This document shows, piece by piece, positions 45,475 through 61,107 of a stretch of DNA of 64,000 bases. The position numbers and the translations under genes were made by a program. Source of the stretch: Amaranthus tricolor (lineage: Eukaryota > Streptophyta > Magnoliopsida > Caryophyllales > Amaranthaceae); NCBI RefSeq assembly GCF_026212465.1, contig NC_080062.1, forward strand, positions 1,355,501 to 1,419,500, in the 5' to 3' direction. The notes beneath the pieces were generated by a model, which was not told where the DNA came from, did no database searches, and saw nothing but the letters and a program-made list of their open reading frames with translations. The stretch's first letter is position 1. Every line of letters starts with the position of its first letter.

Positions 45475-46316
45475 TGCATTGCTATTAATGTAAGGTTCCA
45501 CATTTTTGTAGCCATGTAATGATTTTCATCAATAAAAACAGCGCCTTCTAGCATTTGAGAGATTCGTGTTTTCTCGAATATTTTAGAGGTTATGAGCGAA
45601 AATTAAACTATTGGCGCTCAAGAAATGAACGTAATGTTTGTTCCTTTATTTTCAAGTAATGAAAACTAGTTTTCTCAAAGAGATCATACTTTGATTGACA
45701 AAATTGCCTTAAACAATAAAAAAACGACAAAACAAGATTATTCATTACTCAATTGTGAATTCACAACGTTATGCAGTTTAAAGTGAGAGCTTTTAAATGA
45801 TGTGTAGCAAATTTAAAGGAATGGAGAGAATATGAAGTAGGCCTGTCAAATAGAGCTTTTAAATGTTTTAATTACTTCTACCGTTTTTTTATACTTGCAA
45901 CTGATAGTATTACCAAATGACTATTCAAATCTCTTTGTATATCAACTCTTAAATTATCGATATTTTTGTCACGTGTTGACTCACTTCTCCTTCACCTAGA
46001 AGTTAAAGAATATGTCCATTTTAAGTCTGTTTATTTATTACGAGAATCAATCCTAATTCACTTTTTGATGGAGAGAAATTTCAAAATCACAAATATAAAA
46101 ATACTATTTAAAACTAATTTTATTAAAATTTAATACCCATCAAAGAAAATCTTTTAATTTGAACCTCATTTTTAACTCTAAGGTAATCCGATCAATAAGC
46201 AAAATTTTACCCTCCATAAACAAAGGAAAACCTCAATATTTCCCCAAAAAAACCATTATTTAATCCTCAAAAACATATTTCAATTTTACAAATCCAAAAA
46301 CTCAAAAAAAAAAAAA
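45446..46316. other. Fructokinase 3' UTR, spacer and polcalcin promoter
   Basis: The AATAAA at 45531 ends the fructokinase transcript region. The remainder is AT-rich, with a long A-rich leader before the polcalcin ATG. No other gene is seen. Confidence 0.5.
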
Positions 46317-46577
46317 ATGGCAGCTGAGGATACACCCCAAGAAATTGCCGATAGGGAGAGAATCTTCAAACGATTCGACACGAATGGCGACGGAAAAATA
46401 TCGTCGACGGAACTCGGCGACGCCTTAAAAACACTTGGATCTGTTACATCCGAAGAAATTGTTAGAATGATGGCTGAGATTGATACTGATGGTGATGGTT
46501 TTATTTCTTTTGAAGAATTTACTGATTTTGCTGGTGCAAATCGTGGATTGATTAAAGATGTTGCTAAAATCTTTTAG
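46317..46577 (+). CDS. Polcalcin (two-EF-hand pollen calcium-binding protein)
   Basis: An intronless gene for 86 residues, exactly the family length. It has two canonical EF-hand loops, [12 protein letters not shown] (21-32) and DTDGDGFISFEE (56-67), joined by a helical linker (LGDALKTLGSVTSEEIVRMM). It ends DFAGANRGLIKDVAKIF, close to the conserved polcalcin C-terminus. From memory the sequence is very near Che a 3 of Chenopodium, a known cross-reactive pollen allergen. Polcalcins are small cytosolic proteins, thought to sense or buffer calcium during pollen tube growth. The start is the first ATG after an A-rich leader. Expression is expected in anthers (inference from the family). It lies between fructokinase and the kinase. 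Confidence 0.95.
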   Translation: MAAEDTPQEIADRERIFKRFDTNGDGKISSTELGDALKTLGSVTSEEIVRMMAEIDTDGDGFISFEEFTDFAGANRGLIKDVAKIF

Positions 46578-47676
46578 ATTTGATTAGTTTCTTATAATTA
46601 TTTCAATTTTTGTGCATGAAATGTGTTTTGATTCTTGTTTTTTTTAGGAAATATGTCATGGTGCATTATTTTTGTAATTTTTTATGGAATATAAGCATTC
46701 ATTGTCCTTAGGCTTGGAGAATGACGTTCTATTAAGTGACCTACGGAATTTGACGGATTATAGATGTATGTAAAATTACTTTGTTATAATAAAAATATTG
46801 TTTTCGATAAACTCTTAAATATCATGAGTTTTAGATGTATAAGAAGCGTATATTGTCGTCCATTCTGATTCGAAAAGCTGAAGAATTGCTCTGCCATACT
46901 TTTCTTTATAATTCGTTCTCTTGATTTGAGAATTCTTTATAAACTCTTAAAGAATTGCATCATAAAAGAGTCTTTTTTAAATGGGGAAGGAATATCATTC
47001 ATCTTGATTGTTCATTAGAAATTAAAATCTTAAATAAATTGGTCTTTTAGAGTCTAGATGGAGTCTTTTTATTTTCTAAATGAGTTTGGAGTGGGTCAAA
47101 TGGACAATTGGCCCGATCCAACCTAATATTAAAATAATTTAACCTAATCCAATTCCACCCATTAAGAAATTACCCGAGCTCGACTCAACCAGCCCCATTA
47201 AACACTTCTATTAGGGCCTTAGGGCAAGTCATGACACTTCGACTTTTGAATTTTCCATCTCAATATGAATTTTAACTCCTTCGATACAACTATAGTCTAA
47301 CTTTTTAACCTCACGTTAAAATACAACTATGATTTGAGTTTTTGACCGCACAACTTATTGATAATTGAACTTAGGAGTAACAGAGAATTATTATTGTCAA
47401 CAATAAAATTTGATCAATCACTCTGATTTTCTGGACAAAGTTTCACAATATGTTCAGTTTCTTAGTTCCTCCAATATACCTTCTAACAAGAAGCTCCATC
47501 TCTTTGGAGCGAAACATTCGAGGATATGTACACAACGATCCTACATCTATACAATCTCCAATCACCATCTTATGTAAACGAACCAGGAAAATTCCATAGT
47601 CGATTAAAACACGACAAGCCACAATGTTTAACGAGAAAAGAATCGACACCCACCCAAAAGAAAGAAGTGAACATTG
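46578..47676. other. Convergent intergenic region between polcalcin and kinase
   Basis: Holds the 3' ends of both transcripts. A small block near 47100-47200 has CCCGAGCTCGAC-like motifs resembling the dispersed CCCGA-rich repeats. No gene is supported. Confidence 0.45.
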
Positions 47677-50600
47677 TCATCGACCATACAAGAAATCATC
47701 ATCATCCAGTTCGGTAACTCCAAGCATAGCCAAAGCGAAATGACTATTCATTTCGCTTTTTGTTCGTTGTAGTATTGGAGGAGCATAGCTATTTCTACTA
47801 CCGAAACCAGCCTTACCCTTTACAAGGCAGCTTTCTCCTCTTAGCAGAATGATGGCTTCATTAATGCCCGGCCTGCTGGATTCTTCGGTGTTCACACACG
47901 CAGATGCAGCACGAACCATTTGGGTTATCAGTTTTGAGCTTTTAGGAGTAAATTTTGCTCGTGGGTCGAGCAAACCGTCTAATGCTGAGTCTCCTTTGTC
48001 CATGAGTGGCTTAGCCTGCAATGGAAGATACAATTGTTGAAAACATTTTGATACAAAATTAACAACTCATTCGACAAAAAAGGCCTCAACTTCCATAGGT
48101 ACTCGAGTCTATTACATGCAGTGTTACATATTCGCTGGTTAATTCGCTTTTTGAATTCGCGATTCGCTATAATTTGTCCAAGAATAGCCCAAAACCGACC
48201 GTTTTTTCAATTCGTGAGTAGATTAGTGAATCATGTAACATTGGTTTGTACTTCACACGCTAAATTACTTCTTTAAAGAGTATTAGATATCTAAACTAGC
48301 CATGATTAAATCAAGAGAATCTGTGGCGCTGGCTTCTGATCAATCAAAAGCTTAAGCTGATGGTAGGTGCCTAGGATATTATCAAGTTCAATGAACCAAG
48401 GACTTTGGTCAAACTAATTTATTCATCAGTACAGGTTGTTGGTGTTAGTTGCCTTTATACTTTCCTTAATGGTGGGGGGCAACTATCAATTTTTTGAGAC
48501 TTAAAAATCAGTTTGGTGGCCTTAGTAGAGTTAATGCTATAACCCTCTTGATGCACACACTTGTAATGAAAATGAAAAAGACCACTTGATATTAACCAAG
48601 AAGCTAGTAAGCTACCATAGGTTTAGCCCTTTTAGAAGGTTCCAACGAAAGCGAAATGAGGCCAGGGGAAGGAGAAATTAATCCTTTCTACACGCGGTGA
48701 GAGGGGGAAATTAAACCCTTGTCAGGGTGAAAGGGAAATCCTCCAAACACTTGGCCAACCCATGTTTCTCGCCTTGCTAAAGTTAATGCTTAAAAACGTC
48801 TTGGCGTCTAAACACCGTAATCAAAGACTAGTAACTATAAGAAGTTGAGCTTCTCGGATCAGAAAGTGATAACATACCCATTGAACCAAATTCTCCTCTC
48901 CGGGTGGCCTAGTTGCTTCGATTGGCTTTCGGCCTGTTATAAGCTCTAAAAGGACGACTCCAAAGGCGTAGACATCAGTTTTATCCGATACCTTCCCGTG
49001 TTGAAAGTATTCAGGAGCCAAGTATCTGCTAAATCAAGTCAGTACTAAAAACAAGGTTCCAACCTCCACCAAAATGGACAAATAAAACGTTTTGCAATCC
49101 ATACCCAAATGTTCCTTTCACGGTCTTGCAAAGGAAAGGGACTGATGGTGCTGGAGTCCATGTAGCTAATCCAAAATCACACAACTACAAAAGTCACAAA
49201 TTTCAATTAAGACATCTTATCGAGTGAAACATAATTCGATAGTTAATTCGTCTTTTGAATTCGCAATTCACTCAGAATGCTTCAAAAACAGCCTAAACCG
49301 ACCATAATTCGCTTTTTACGATTCGCGAGGCGATTAACGAATCATGTGACACTGATGTTATCATATGTTCAATCAAATTAAAACATAAAAAAAAAACCCG
49401 AAAAAGGTGAATCGACAATTCACCTTAGGCCTTTTCTTGGAGGAAAGAAGTATATTGGATGGCTTTATATCTCTATGAACAATACATTTTTCGGTTCCAT
49501 TGTGTAGATATGCAATTGCTTCTCCGATACCTACAGCGACTTTATACCTTGCAGACCACGAAAGCGATGCAAAACCCTTCATTCCTCTCTTCTTCCCTGC
49601 AAATTCATAACAACACGTTGGAAATACCACTCTAATTGTCAAGGAACCAATTCAACCAAAAGCAAGCTGATAGTTAAAGCCCCAAGATATGTTATATACT
49701 CTAACACACCCTCTCACACGAGAGCCTTTGGGCTAGACATGTGGATGCAGCACATAACCTTCTCATACCTGGCGTTGAGATTCTAACACACCCTCTCACA
49801 CGCTAGCTCTGATACCATGTCAAAAAACCAACTCAACCAAAAAGCTTAAGCTGATGGTTGAAGGCCAAGTTATATACTCTAATACCAATTTGACACAATC
49901 AACATGAAATTCTAACGACAAAAACGAAGCTATACCGTGCAAATGGCGCTCCAAGCTTCCACTAGACACATATTTGTAGACCAAAAACAAGCCTTCCTCA
50001 GGATCAATACAAAATCCCAACAAAGGAACAATGTTTGGATGTTGAAGAGAACTTGCAATCATCAATTCTCTACAAAATGCCTTTGGAGACTCTTTGTCTT
50101 CTTTATTTAATCTCTTAATTGCAACTGCTGTTCTTAAAATTCCAACTCTACCCCTAAACACATAACTTAGTGCACCTCTGCCCAAAACTCTACCTATAAT
50201 CAATTCCAAATTCCAAATATAAACAAAAATCAATTCCATAATTTGGCAATTGATAAAACAAAATAACCCATTTATGATTTATCCATCTCATATCAAGAAA
50301 GACATAAATTTATGAAAATTAAACTAAATATTAACAACCACCCAAAATGATTATTGTCAAACCAAAAAAAAACTACACTTAAATCAATCAAAAAAATGAG
50401 TTTTATGAGAATTAAACCAAGTATCAAGAATTTACCAAAAATGACTATAATCGATCCAAAGTGGTACAAGTAGGCCGAGTGTAGGGGAGGACGGGAAACA
50501 TGAATGAATTCAGGACCTTACACTTTCCAACTATTTTTAAAATTATATGAACTTTAACCACTGATATCAAACAACTTTAACCAATCAAAAAGATATGATT

Positions 50601-51248
50601 TTAGCCATTAATGTTACAACTAACATCATCATCATCGGGAAAGAATGACAGCAATCCATACTCATAAAGGAGGGTGGGAAAGAGTCACTAAAGAGAGATT
50701 CATGCAATGTTACAACTAACAAAAACCAAAAAGCAATCAAAGCAAATCAAATCCCATTAACTTCCTTTACATATTAGAAAGAAAAAAATAATAAAGGATT
50801 GGACAACAGGTAGGGGAGCCATTAAAGTACCTTCAGAGAAATTGCGGGTAGCAGAAACAATTTCACCATAACTAAACCTGATCAAACTATTAGCAACAAG
50901 AGAAATATTCTTCTCTAATGATTCAATCCTTCTCCAGTTAAGCTCATTTGAGATAGCATCACCCACATTATTATCCAAATTCACCATTAAAATGGTAGTA
51001 GAAGGTGCAAAATTTGAGCTTTTCATTGAATCAATCTCAACTTGAGAGCAAATACTGAACCTAAAAGATGAATGAACTGAATGAGGTTCTCCATTATTTG
51101 CCAAATCTCCACCTGATTCTGCAAGTAACCATGCCTTATTGTGCTCTAAATTGTGGCCAATTTTCCCACCATTTTTGACACTTTTTTCTTCTTTTGTGTA
51201 ACTAGATGGCACAAAGCAGCCAAACCCAAAATCCCAAATCATTTTCAT
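47677..51248 (-). CDS. Receptor-like cytoplasmic serine/threonine kinase
   Basis: The six exons, from the start, are 51248-50831, 50193-49936, 49596-49424, 49184-49105, 49025-48878 and 48015-47677. All are GT-AG with matching phases and give 471 residues. Residues 1 to about 130 hold no signal peptide or membrane span. The kinase domain shows the glycine loop [12 protein letters not shown] (143-154), Lys166 in [14 protein letters not shown] with Asp268 and Asn273, DFG from Asp286, and GTFGYLAPEYF with [20 protein letters not shown]. It is an RD-type kinase with all catalytic residues. A C-terminal tail ends [10 protein letters not shown]. By recollection it matches the At5g37790/At1g66460 kinase pair. 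Substrates are unknown. Introns 2, 3 and 5 hold a TRIM and two hAT-like MITEs. Confidence 0.93.
48119..48243. mobile_element. hAT-like MITE in kinase intron 5
   Basis: A 125-bp family member: left end CAGTGTTACATATTCGC, right end the complement of CAATGTTACATGATTC, interior AATAGCCCAAAACCGACCG. The target duplication is not convincing here, so this is an older copy. Confidence 0.7.
49222..49354. mobile_element. hAT-like MITE in kinase intron 3
   Basis: A 133-bp family member flanked by ATCTTATC (49214-49221) and ATGTTATC (49355-49362), 7 of 8 bases the same. The ends are GAGTGAAACATAATTCG and the complement CAGTGTCACATGATTCG. Confidence 0.82.
49637..49884 (-). mobile_element. Very short TRIM element (about 250 bp) in kinase intron 2
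   Basis: LTRs of only about 70 bp (49637-49706 and 49818 to about 49884) flank about 110 bp. On the minus strand the first LTR ends TTGACA, directly followed by TGGTATCAGAGC (Met-tRNA primer site). The second LTR is preceded by the purine tract GTGTGAGAGGGTG. The LTR consensus starts TGTTAGAGTATATAACATAT. Possible 5-bp flanks are CTAAT and CCAAT. Fragments of the same family occur near 23.4, 42.0, 42.9, 44.4, 54.3, 54.5 and 58.1 kb. Confidence 0.8.
50625..50695 (-). mobile_element. RTE-type LINE, 3' scrap in kinase intron 1
   Basis: The minus strand reads TTTCCCACCCTCCTTTATGA, then a GATGATGATGATG tail, like the other RTE 3' ends in the window. Confidence 0.45.
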
Positions 51249-52264
<1,016 letters not shown>

Positions 52265-52794
52265 TGGGAAGGGTGGGCTGTTGAAGATGCTTGATGTTGA
52301 AGCTAATGAAGACAACAATCACCTACTACGGGCCGTTACTCCATTATTTGGATGGTAGTGAGAAAGAACTCCAAAGGAAGAGGGGAAATGCAAAGAATAA
52401 AAGGGGTTCATTGGGTGGTCATTGATCAATTTTTTGGGAAAGGGGGATTAATTTTAAATAGTGCATTTATGTGAGAAACGTGAAATAGATTGTTTGGATT
52501 AAGAGTATATAATTAGGGGATATCAAAAGATAAGTCATTTTGGTATAGTTTCTAGAAGAACATTTTTTTGAAAGAATAAGATTAGATATTGTCAAGAAGC
52601 TTAGAAATGTTGAAACTTGAAACTAATTAAGGATAACAAATTTAGAAATAACAGTATCAATAAGGTCATTTCAACTTGTGTGGAATAGTTTGTTTTGATT
52701 AAGGGTTAAGCTCGTGTGTTTCATAGATTTCAGTTTTATTTGGTTTTTTTCGTTGTAGAAACCTCTTTTTTTAAGGATTTTTATGATGATCTTT

Positions 52795-52925
52795 TTCAAG
52801 ACGATGGACTATAGCAGCATTCTCCTCATGGGTATGAGTTACCGTCTTACTTTCCCTCTAGACCCTTTTCATAGTTCCTATAAGTTGAATATATTGGGTA
52901 AGATGATAATGACGATGAATAAGGT
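52795..52925 (+). mobile_element. RTE-type LINE, 3'-terminal fragment
   Basis: CATGGGTATGAGTTACCGTC, TTTCCCTCTAGACCC, then TATTGGGTAAGATGATAATG parallels the 3' end of the RTE copy at 58850-58925. Confidence 0.6.
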
Positions 52926-54234
52926 CATTTAAGATTGATATAAATATAGATATTACTCCCTCTGTTTCATTTTGTTGGTTACGTATAGAATGTTTATTAC
53001 ACGAAGAGAAAAACTCAAATATGATTTTTCCTATAAATATAAAAGTTAAATATATTTATGTAAAATCAATTAAATATAATTATGTGAAATCTTGTTAGAT
53101 TCGTGTTGATGTATAGTCTCTTAATTCATGTTTTTTATAATTATTTATAAAACTTATTTATGAATATTGACTCAAACTATCCTTAAAAACTATAAAAAAA
53201 AATCAAATATACCGAACAAAATTAATAGAGGGATTCTAGTGTGTTTTCCAACATACCACTACATTAGAGTCGTTTTGAATATTTGTGAGCTATAAGTATA
53301 ATTCTAATAAAATTATAAACAAATTAACAATTATATACCTCTATAACTAGTTTATATTTGATGAAAATGGCTGGATAGCTAGTTTAAATTAAATTATAAA
53401 TTCTGAATTGAATTTGAATATAAATGGGTTATAAATTTATTTTTGAAAAAATAGTGAAATATTGAAAGATTATTGTGTGTGTCTCAACAAATTCAATATT
53501 TGTTGACCAATAATGTTTAATGGTCGAACTTGATTAATATTTAATAGTATATGTAATTATATTATTTGATTTATTTCCCTTATTTCTTTAATAGTACTAA
53601 CTTATCAAATTGGGTTATTATAATAACATTGTACTTAAAATTATCATGTGAGCATTATTGAGCTCAAATGTCCTTTTCTCAAACATATTTTATTAATAAG
53701 AATCTTGTTTGAAGTAAAGAAAGGAAGTAAACTAATAATTTGATTAAATATAAAATAGTTTGAATATGTAAAAAAAATTAAAATTTAACTACAATATTTC
53801 TCTTACTTTGTCCTACATTATAACATTGATTTTTTTTTTTTACCAATGTTTGTATTAAATTAGGCTCTTCTCTATATGTAACCTAAAGATTGCACATTAA
53901 CATTTGATATATTTTTAATATGGGAATATTTTATAAAATATATGATAAAATCATTCGTCAATCCAAATGGTTCAAATTTTTAAGTTCTCTATATATTATT
54001 CTTAAAACTACATAAATCAATTGCCTAACAAATAACAATACAATTATTTAGTTTCACTCGTATGATAGTTAATAAATTCACAAAACTTCTAATAAGACCA
54101 AAATGCTATAGCTAGCATTTACAAATTACAATTTTGAATATTTCAAATACAATAATCTTTGGTAAAAAGAATTTCCACTAATACCTCTAGTATGAAATTC
54201 GAAAAATTAATTATAGGTAAATTCAATAATTTTT

Positions 54235-54600
54235 ATGAGATCAACTCAACTAAAAGCTCAATTAAACTGATGGCTGAAACTCATAATAACATTAGCTCAC
54301 ATAAAAGCCCTTTGGATTAGACGCGTTGAGGCAACAAAACCTGGTTTACCTAGATACTAGATTATATACGATTATGAAAAATTCAAATATAATGATCTTT
54401 AGCAAAAGGAATTTCCACTAATACCGCTAATATTAATCTCGGAAAAGAATTTACAAGCGAATGAAATAATTGTCAAGACACAAACTCAATCAAAAGTTTA
54501 AAGTGATGATTAAAATTCAATTAGGATAGATTATACACTAATATGCCCTTTATATGATATTTCTTTAGACCGGAAGTGTATACAACAATAAAAGACTTTC
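54235..54600 (-). mobile_element. Two diverged fragments of the short TRIM family
   Basis: GATCAACTCAACTAAAAGCT, GCTCACATAAAAGCCCTTTG (54290-54312) and GACACAAACTCAATCAAAAG (54478-54497) echo the LTR and internal parts of the copy at 49637. Both are incomplete. Confidence 0.5.
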
Positions 54601-57126
54601 ACATTTGACTTTTAAATATTTTACTTTAAAAAAGATTCATGAGATTAAACTCGTAATCTTTTATCGCGCTCGTTTTTAACATCATACTATTAAATTAGAA
54701 TAGATTTATAGAAATTTCAAATATTTACTTTATAAAAATAATTTTGATGTGAGAGGTTGTGAAGATATGAATGATTTGTAATTGGGATATGATTACCATT
54801 TAATAATTGGGAAGTACCAAATTAAACAAGAATGATTATACTGATTAGTAGTTTGGTGACCATCCGACACCTTTTCATTCTCCAGTCTTTAGCAACCTCA
54901 CCTTTTATCCTCGACCTCTTACATCAATAGTATGCTTACTTTTTGTTAATTATTTTAAAACAATTTTTGTTAATTAATTGAGTATTCCCACTGTTCCGTT
55001 TAATTAATTTACAGTATTTTCTATTTTATTGATATGACTCATTATTTTCTTTTAATCCCATCAATATATTTTACCTCTCTTTTAATTTTATTCATACTAT
55101 TTATTTTCTTTCTTCATTTATTACTATTATACAACTTTTTTCTTAAAAAACAATAATTTTCTCTTTGATGCAAATTATACAAGACAAAGGGAGTATATTT
55201 TTTGTTTACAAAGTGCTATGTACCTCTCTTGAGTTTAATGACATCAAAATAATAAAATATTTAACTATTTTTATAATTTTTTGTGATTTGGCTAATGTGA
55301 TGACCCTTGCAAAATAGTGTTCTAAATTTCACCATGCTAACAGAAAGAGTGCGAAAATTAGCAGCACAAAAAGAAAATAAACATTGTTGAGATTCGAATC
55401 GTTTTCATTGTAGTTCAAATCTTATCTCAGTTGAAGTATGTATCTCACTTAATTCATTACTTTCTGCCTGCCTAGCTATCATAATAATAAAAAAAAAAAA
55501 AAACAAACATTGTTGAGATGTCCAAGTTTCCACCTAATTAGTTAAGTGTAGAGATTTAATTAAATGTGCTTAGAATTTTAAAATGAAAGTGAGATTGTTT
55601 AAATATCTCTGTCTTGAAAGGAAAAGGAGTCCAAACATGAGGGACAGATCAAAAAGACACGTTATCTAGATAATTTGTAGAGTATTATATTACAATATTG
55701 AAATTATAACATAAATACTCCATAAATTAAGTTTTAAACAATTATGTTAGAGAATGCTAAAATTAAAAAATTTAAAATCAAAATCATTATTCTACCTATT
55801 TGAAAAAGGGATATTGAGACAATATAACCAAATTGCACACGCATGGTGGATTTTGGACAAATTTTTAAACAAGCTAGCTAGGGAAGAAATATTAGAGAAC
55901 TAATGAGCATTAAACAATAAAAAAACAAAAAAAATTCTAGATCTTAATATTTTAAAAAAGTTTTGGTAACGAGAATCCCATTTTGAGGAGAAGAGAATTA
56001 ATCTTTCTGTAGTTGATGAAAAAAAAAATTTTCATCACGATACATAATAGGAGAAAAATTCTTTTTTCAACTTATAGACTAACTCATAATTTTCGATTAT
56101 AATTTACCTTCTTGTAAGAACTTTTCATGTATTTTTGAGAGAGACTCCATTAGCGTTCTTGTTAGCTTTTAAAGAGTGAGATTTGTGAGTGATTTTTTTG
56201 TTGTAGTTGTTGAATATAATTAAGATATACAAATATGTATTTTATTATAAAATAGCATACTTTACTAAGTTTATTGTTGTGTTCTTGTTTGGCTATATTT
56301 TTTTTTTCTTTCATTTTTTTTCTTCCATTATATTGAGTGTAATACTCACAACATTTAATAAAAGAAAGAATTTAAAACAAATTTAGGGAAATTGTTTTTT
56401 ATACCAAACTAAACACCCCTTTAATCTAGTTGAGACCTCATTTGATTCAATGTTATAAGTTTGGTGAGAAACGATCTTTTATGGTTAGAGCGAACTGAAA
56501 TAACGAACTGATGCAAAAATTTTTATAATACGTTATTTTGCTTGGTTTTAAATAACCAATTTATTGTATTGAATTAAGAATTTGATATTATTGTGTAACA
56601 TAAAGCCATGACTTTGTATTTATTTTGACGTCTTGCTTGCTTACATATATGTCTGAGTATTTGGTAAATTTATTCCAATTAGGCAATTATAGCTTGCTAA
56701 AGTTGATATGATAAGGAAAGACATTGAATAACCAACATTATCTTTGCATGAGTCCGTCTAATCAAGTTGGTTTCATGATTTAATATCTCATTAATATTTG
56801 ATTGGACTAATTAAAATTACGCAATAATTATTAAGAACCAGTTTATCATACATTTTTTATAATTTTGAGATCTAATTAAAATACACTAATATAAACTAAT
56901 ATTTTATTAATGTCGGTTGACTTAGGATCTCTATACAATGGAAAACCTTAAACATATCACAACTTATAATACCCCTAAATCCATGCTATGCCATAATACA
57001 AAAAACTAACTAATCTTGTTTTGGACTTTCTCAATGAGTGGGTTTTATGTGAGATCAACCGAAAATGTTAGTTCAATAGTTAATTAATTAATACACAATT
57101 AATTCATTTTTTTCACATTGATCGTG

Positions 57127-57269
<143 letters not shown>

Positions 57270-57536
57270 CAAATAAGAAAGATTTTAAAATAAGAAGGGC
57301 GAGAAGGATTTTTGTTTGATTTTGTTTGGTTACTATATATACAAAAAAGGATACTATGATATAAATTAAGAACATTTTATAAATTATTTCATAGTTACCT
57401 TTCTGTGTAACATAGTTACTTTTACAATTATGTGTTTTTGGCTCAATCGTGACCATAGATATTTTTTATTTTAGTGAGATCAATGGTGTAGAGTCCTTCT
57501 TATCCTTCTCATTTTCAACCCCTTTTCAATGGATCC

Positions 57537-57538
<2 letters not shown>

Positions 57539-57583
<45 letters not shown>
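57539..57583. repeat. (TA)n microsatellite
   Basis: About 22 TA units, 270 bases right of the longer tract. Confidence 0.95.
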
Positions 57584-57586
<3 letters not shown>

Positions 57587-58376
57587 GTAATTAATTTAAA
57601 CAAACGTACTTCTCAAACTTATCTATAAATTATTATTATGTTGATATCAAATGAAGAGATAACATCGATTATAAAGATTTATAGTATAAGTTACCCAAAA
57701 AATATGACTTAAGTTTGATTAAGAATAAAATTTAATCCCACAAATCAAATAGACCAAAATCTACTCCAATATACTATCGCATAATTTATGATCATACCAA
57801 CAAAAAGTTACTTTTAAATAGATAATGGGTATGTCCTATATCTTAATGTTATATATTAAGATATTACAAATATTGGTTGATTGATGACGACTTACTTAGC
57901 ATATATATAAGAAATACGATGGAAATGTATTTTGTAAGTTAAGGAGATACTATCACAAAGTGATAGTAATATGGCAATGGTAAAAAGAACTGTAATGACT
58001 TAAAAAGTATGTACACCTTCTCAACACTCCACCGTACCTGACATGTAAACTATTATCAAGTTTGCATATGAGAGTAATCAATTAGAATCTTAATCAACCA
58101 AAACCGTCATCTCTGATGCCATGTTAAATTGCGTTGGACCTATTGAGAATATTATCATATAATAGGTAAAATACGGGATGCACTTACTTTATATGCCAAG
58201 GAGATATCATCAAAAACCAGATGACAATGAAAAGAAGGCTATAATGACTTATAAAATGTGCACACCATCTATATTTATCAATGTGTGACAAACTATCACA
58301 AAAAATATCAAATAGACTTAATTAATTAATAGAGTATATAACATAAATATAATATATAACATATTATTAGACTTAG
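57584..58376. other. AT-rich spacer with a TRIM-like trace
   Basis: CATCTCTGATGCCATGTTAA near 58109 resembles the complement of the Met-tRNA primer site of the short TRIM family. Otherwise nothing is recognised. Confidence 0.4.
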
Positions 58377-58925
58377 TTGCGATGGTTAATAAAGGACCGA
58401 GAGAGGCCCGATGCCATGGTCCCAAAAATGTGTTCTATTGAAGCTTTAAATTGGCGATGTATGCTAACTAATTTAAGTATTTACAATAGATTGAGGTGGT
58501 TTGGTTATGTGCAGATGAAGACTTTCGACGCCCCTGTGAGGAGGGTAGAAAGCATTATAGTAGATGATAAGAGGAGTCAAGGTAGACCAAAGAGAACTTG
58601 GAATGAGCAAATAAGAGTAGATTTGTAGGAGTTAAACCTCTCTGCGGACCTGATTAGGGATAGGAGCAGTTGGAGGCGTCATATTCACGTCTTAGATTAC
58701 TGATGTCCGTCCTTTGACCTCTTAGTGCCCTCAACCCCTTACCCTTACCGTCTCCTTTTTATTTAGTTCTTTGTTTTCTTTTGTAGTGGTCCTTCTGTCT
58801 ATAGGCCTTTAAGTTGTCTTGCTTGTGTTTTTCGCGTCTCTTTATGGATATGAGTTGCCGCCGTTCTTTCCTCCCCAGACCCTGACCTTAGCTTGGGATA
58901 TACTGCGTAGGATGATGATGATGTT
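58377..58925 (+). mobile_element. RTE-type LINE, 3' end of ORF2 plus 3' UTR
   Basis: An open stretch (58377-58628) encodes the C-terminal tail of an RTE reverse transcriptase: YNRLRWFGYVQ, APVRRVESI and RSQGRPKRTWNEQIRVDL, which correspond to LRWFGHV, APVRRV and RGRPKKTW in the family. A TAG then breaks it before RDRSSWRRHIHVLDY. The 3' UTR has CTCCCCAGACCCTGACCTTA and ends ACTGCGTAGGATGATGATGATG, the source pattern for the shorter scraps elsewhere. It is 5'-truncated and inactive. Confidence 0.85.
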
Positions 58926-59151
58926 GATCTTAAAAAAAAAATTAGTTATTAAGTAATTTGTAATGGATTACTAAAAGGCTAATTAGAATCACAAAATTAA
59001 ATACAATTTAATGGTCAAAGTTCTACAAATGAAACAAGAGAATGAGTTGAGGTTTGATTTTTTTTTAATATATATCCTCATTTTCTGTTTAGCCGGTCCT
59101 ATTAATTTGGCTCATTTCCAATTTGGTACATGACCCATATTCTAATAAGGT

Positions 59152-61107
<1,956 letters not shown>

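Noticed and set aside
48821..51248. Separate small kinase-like genes at 48.8, 49.4, 49.8 and 50.8 kb
   Set aside because: Splice sites and phases join all of them, with the exon at 49105-49184, into one 471-residue kinase.
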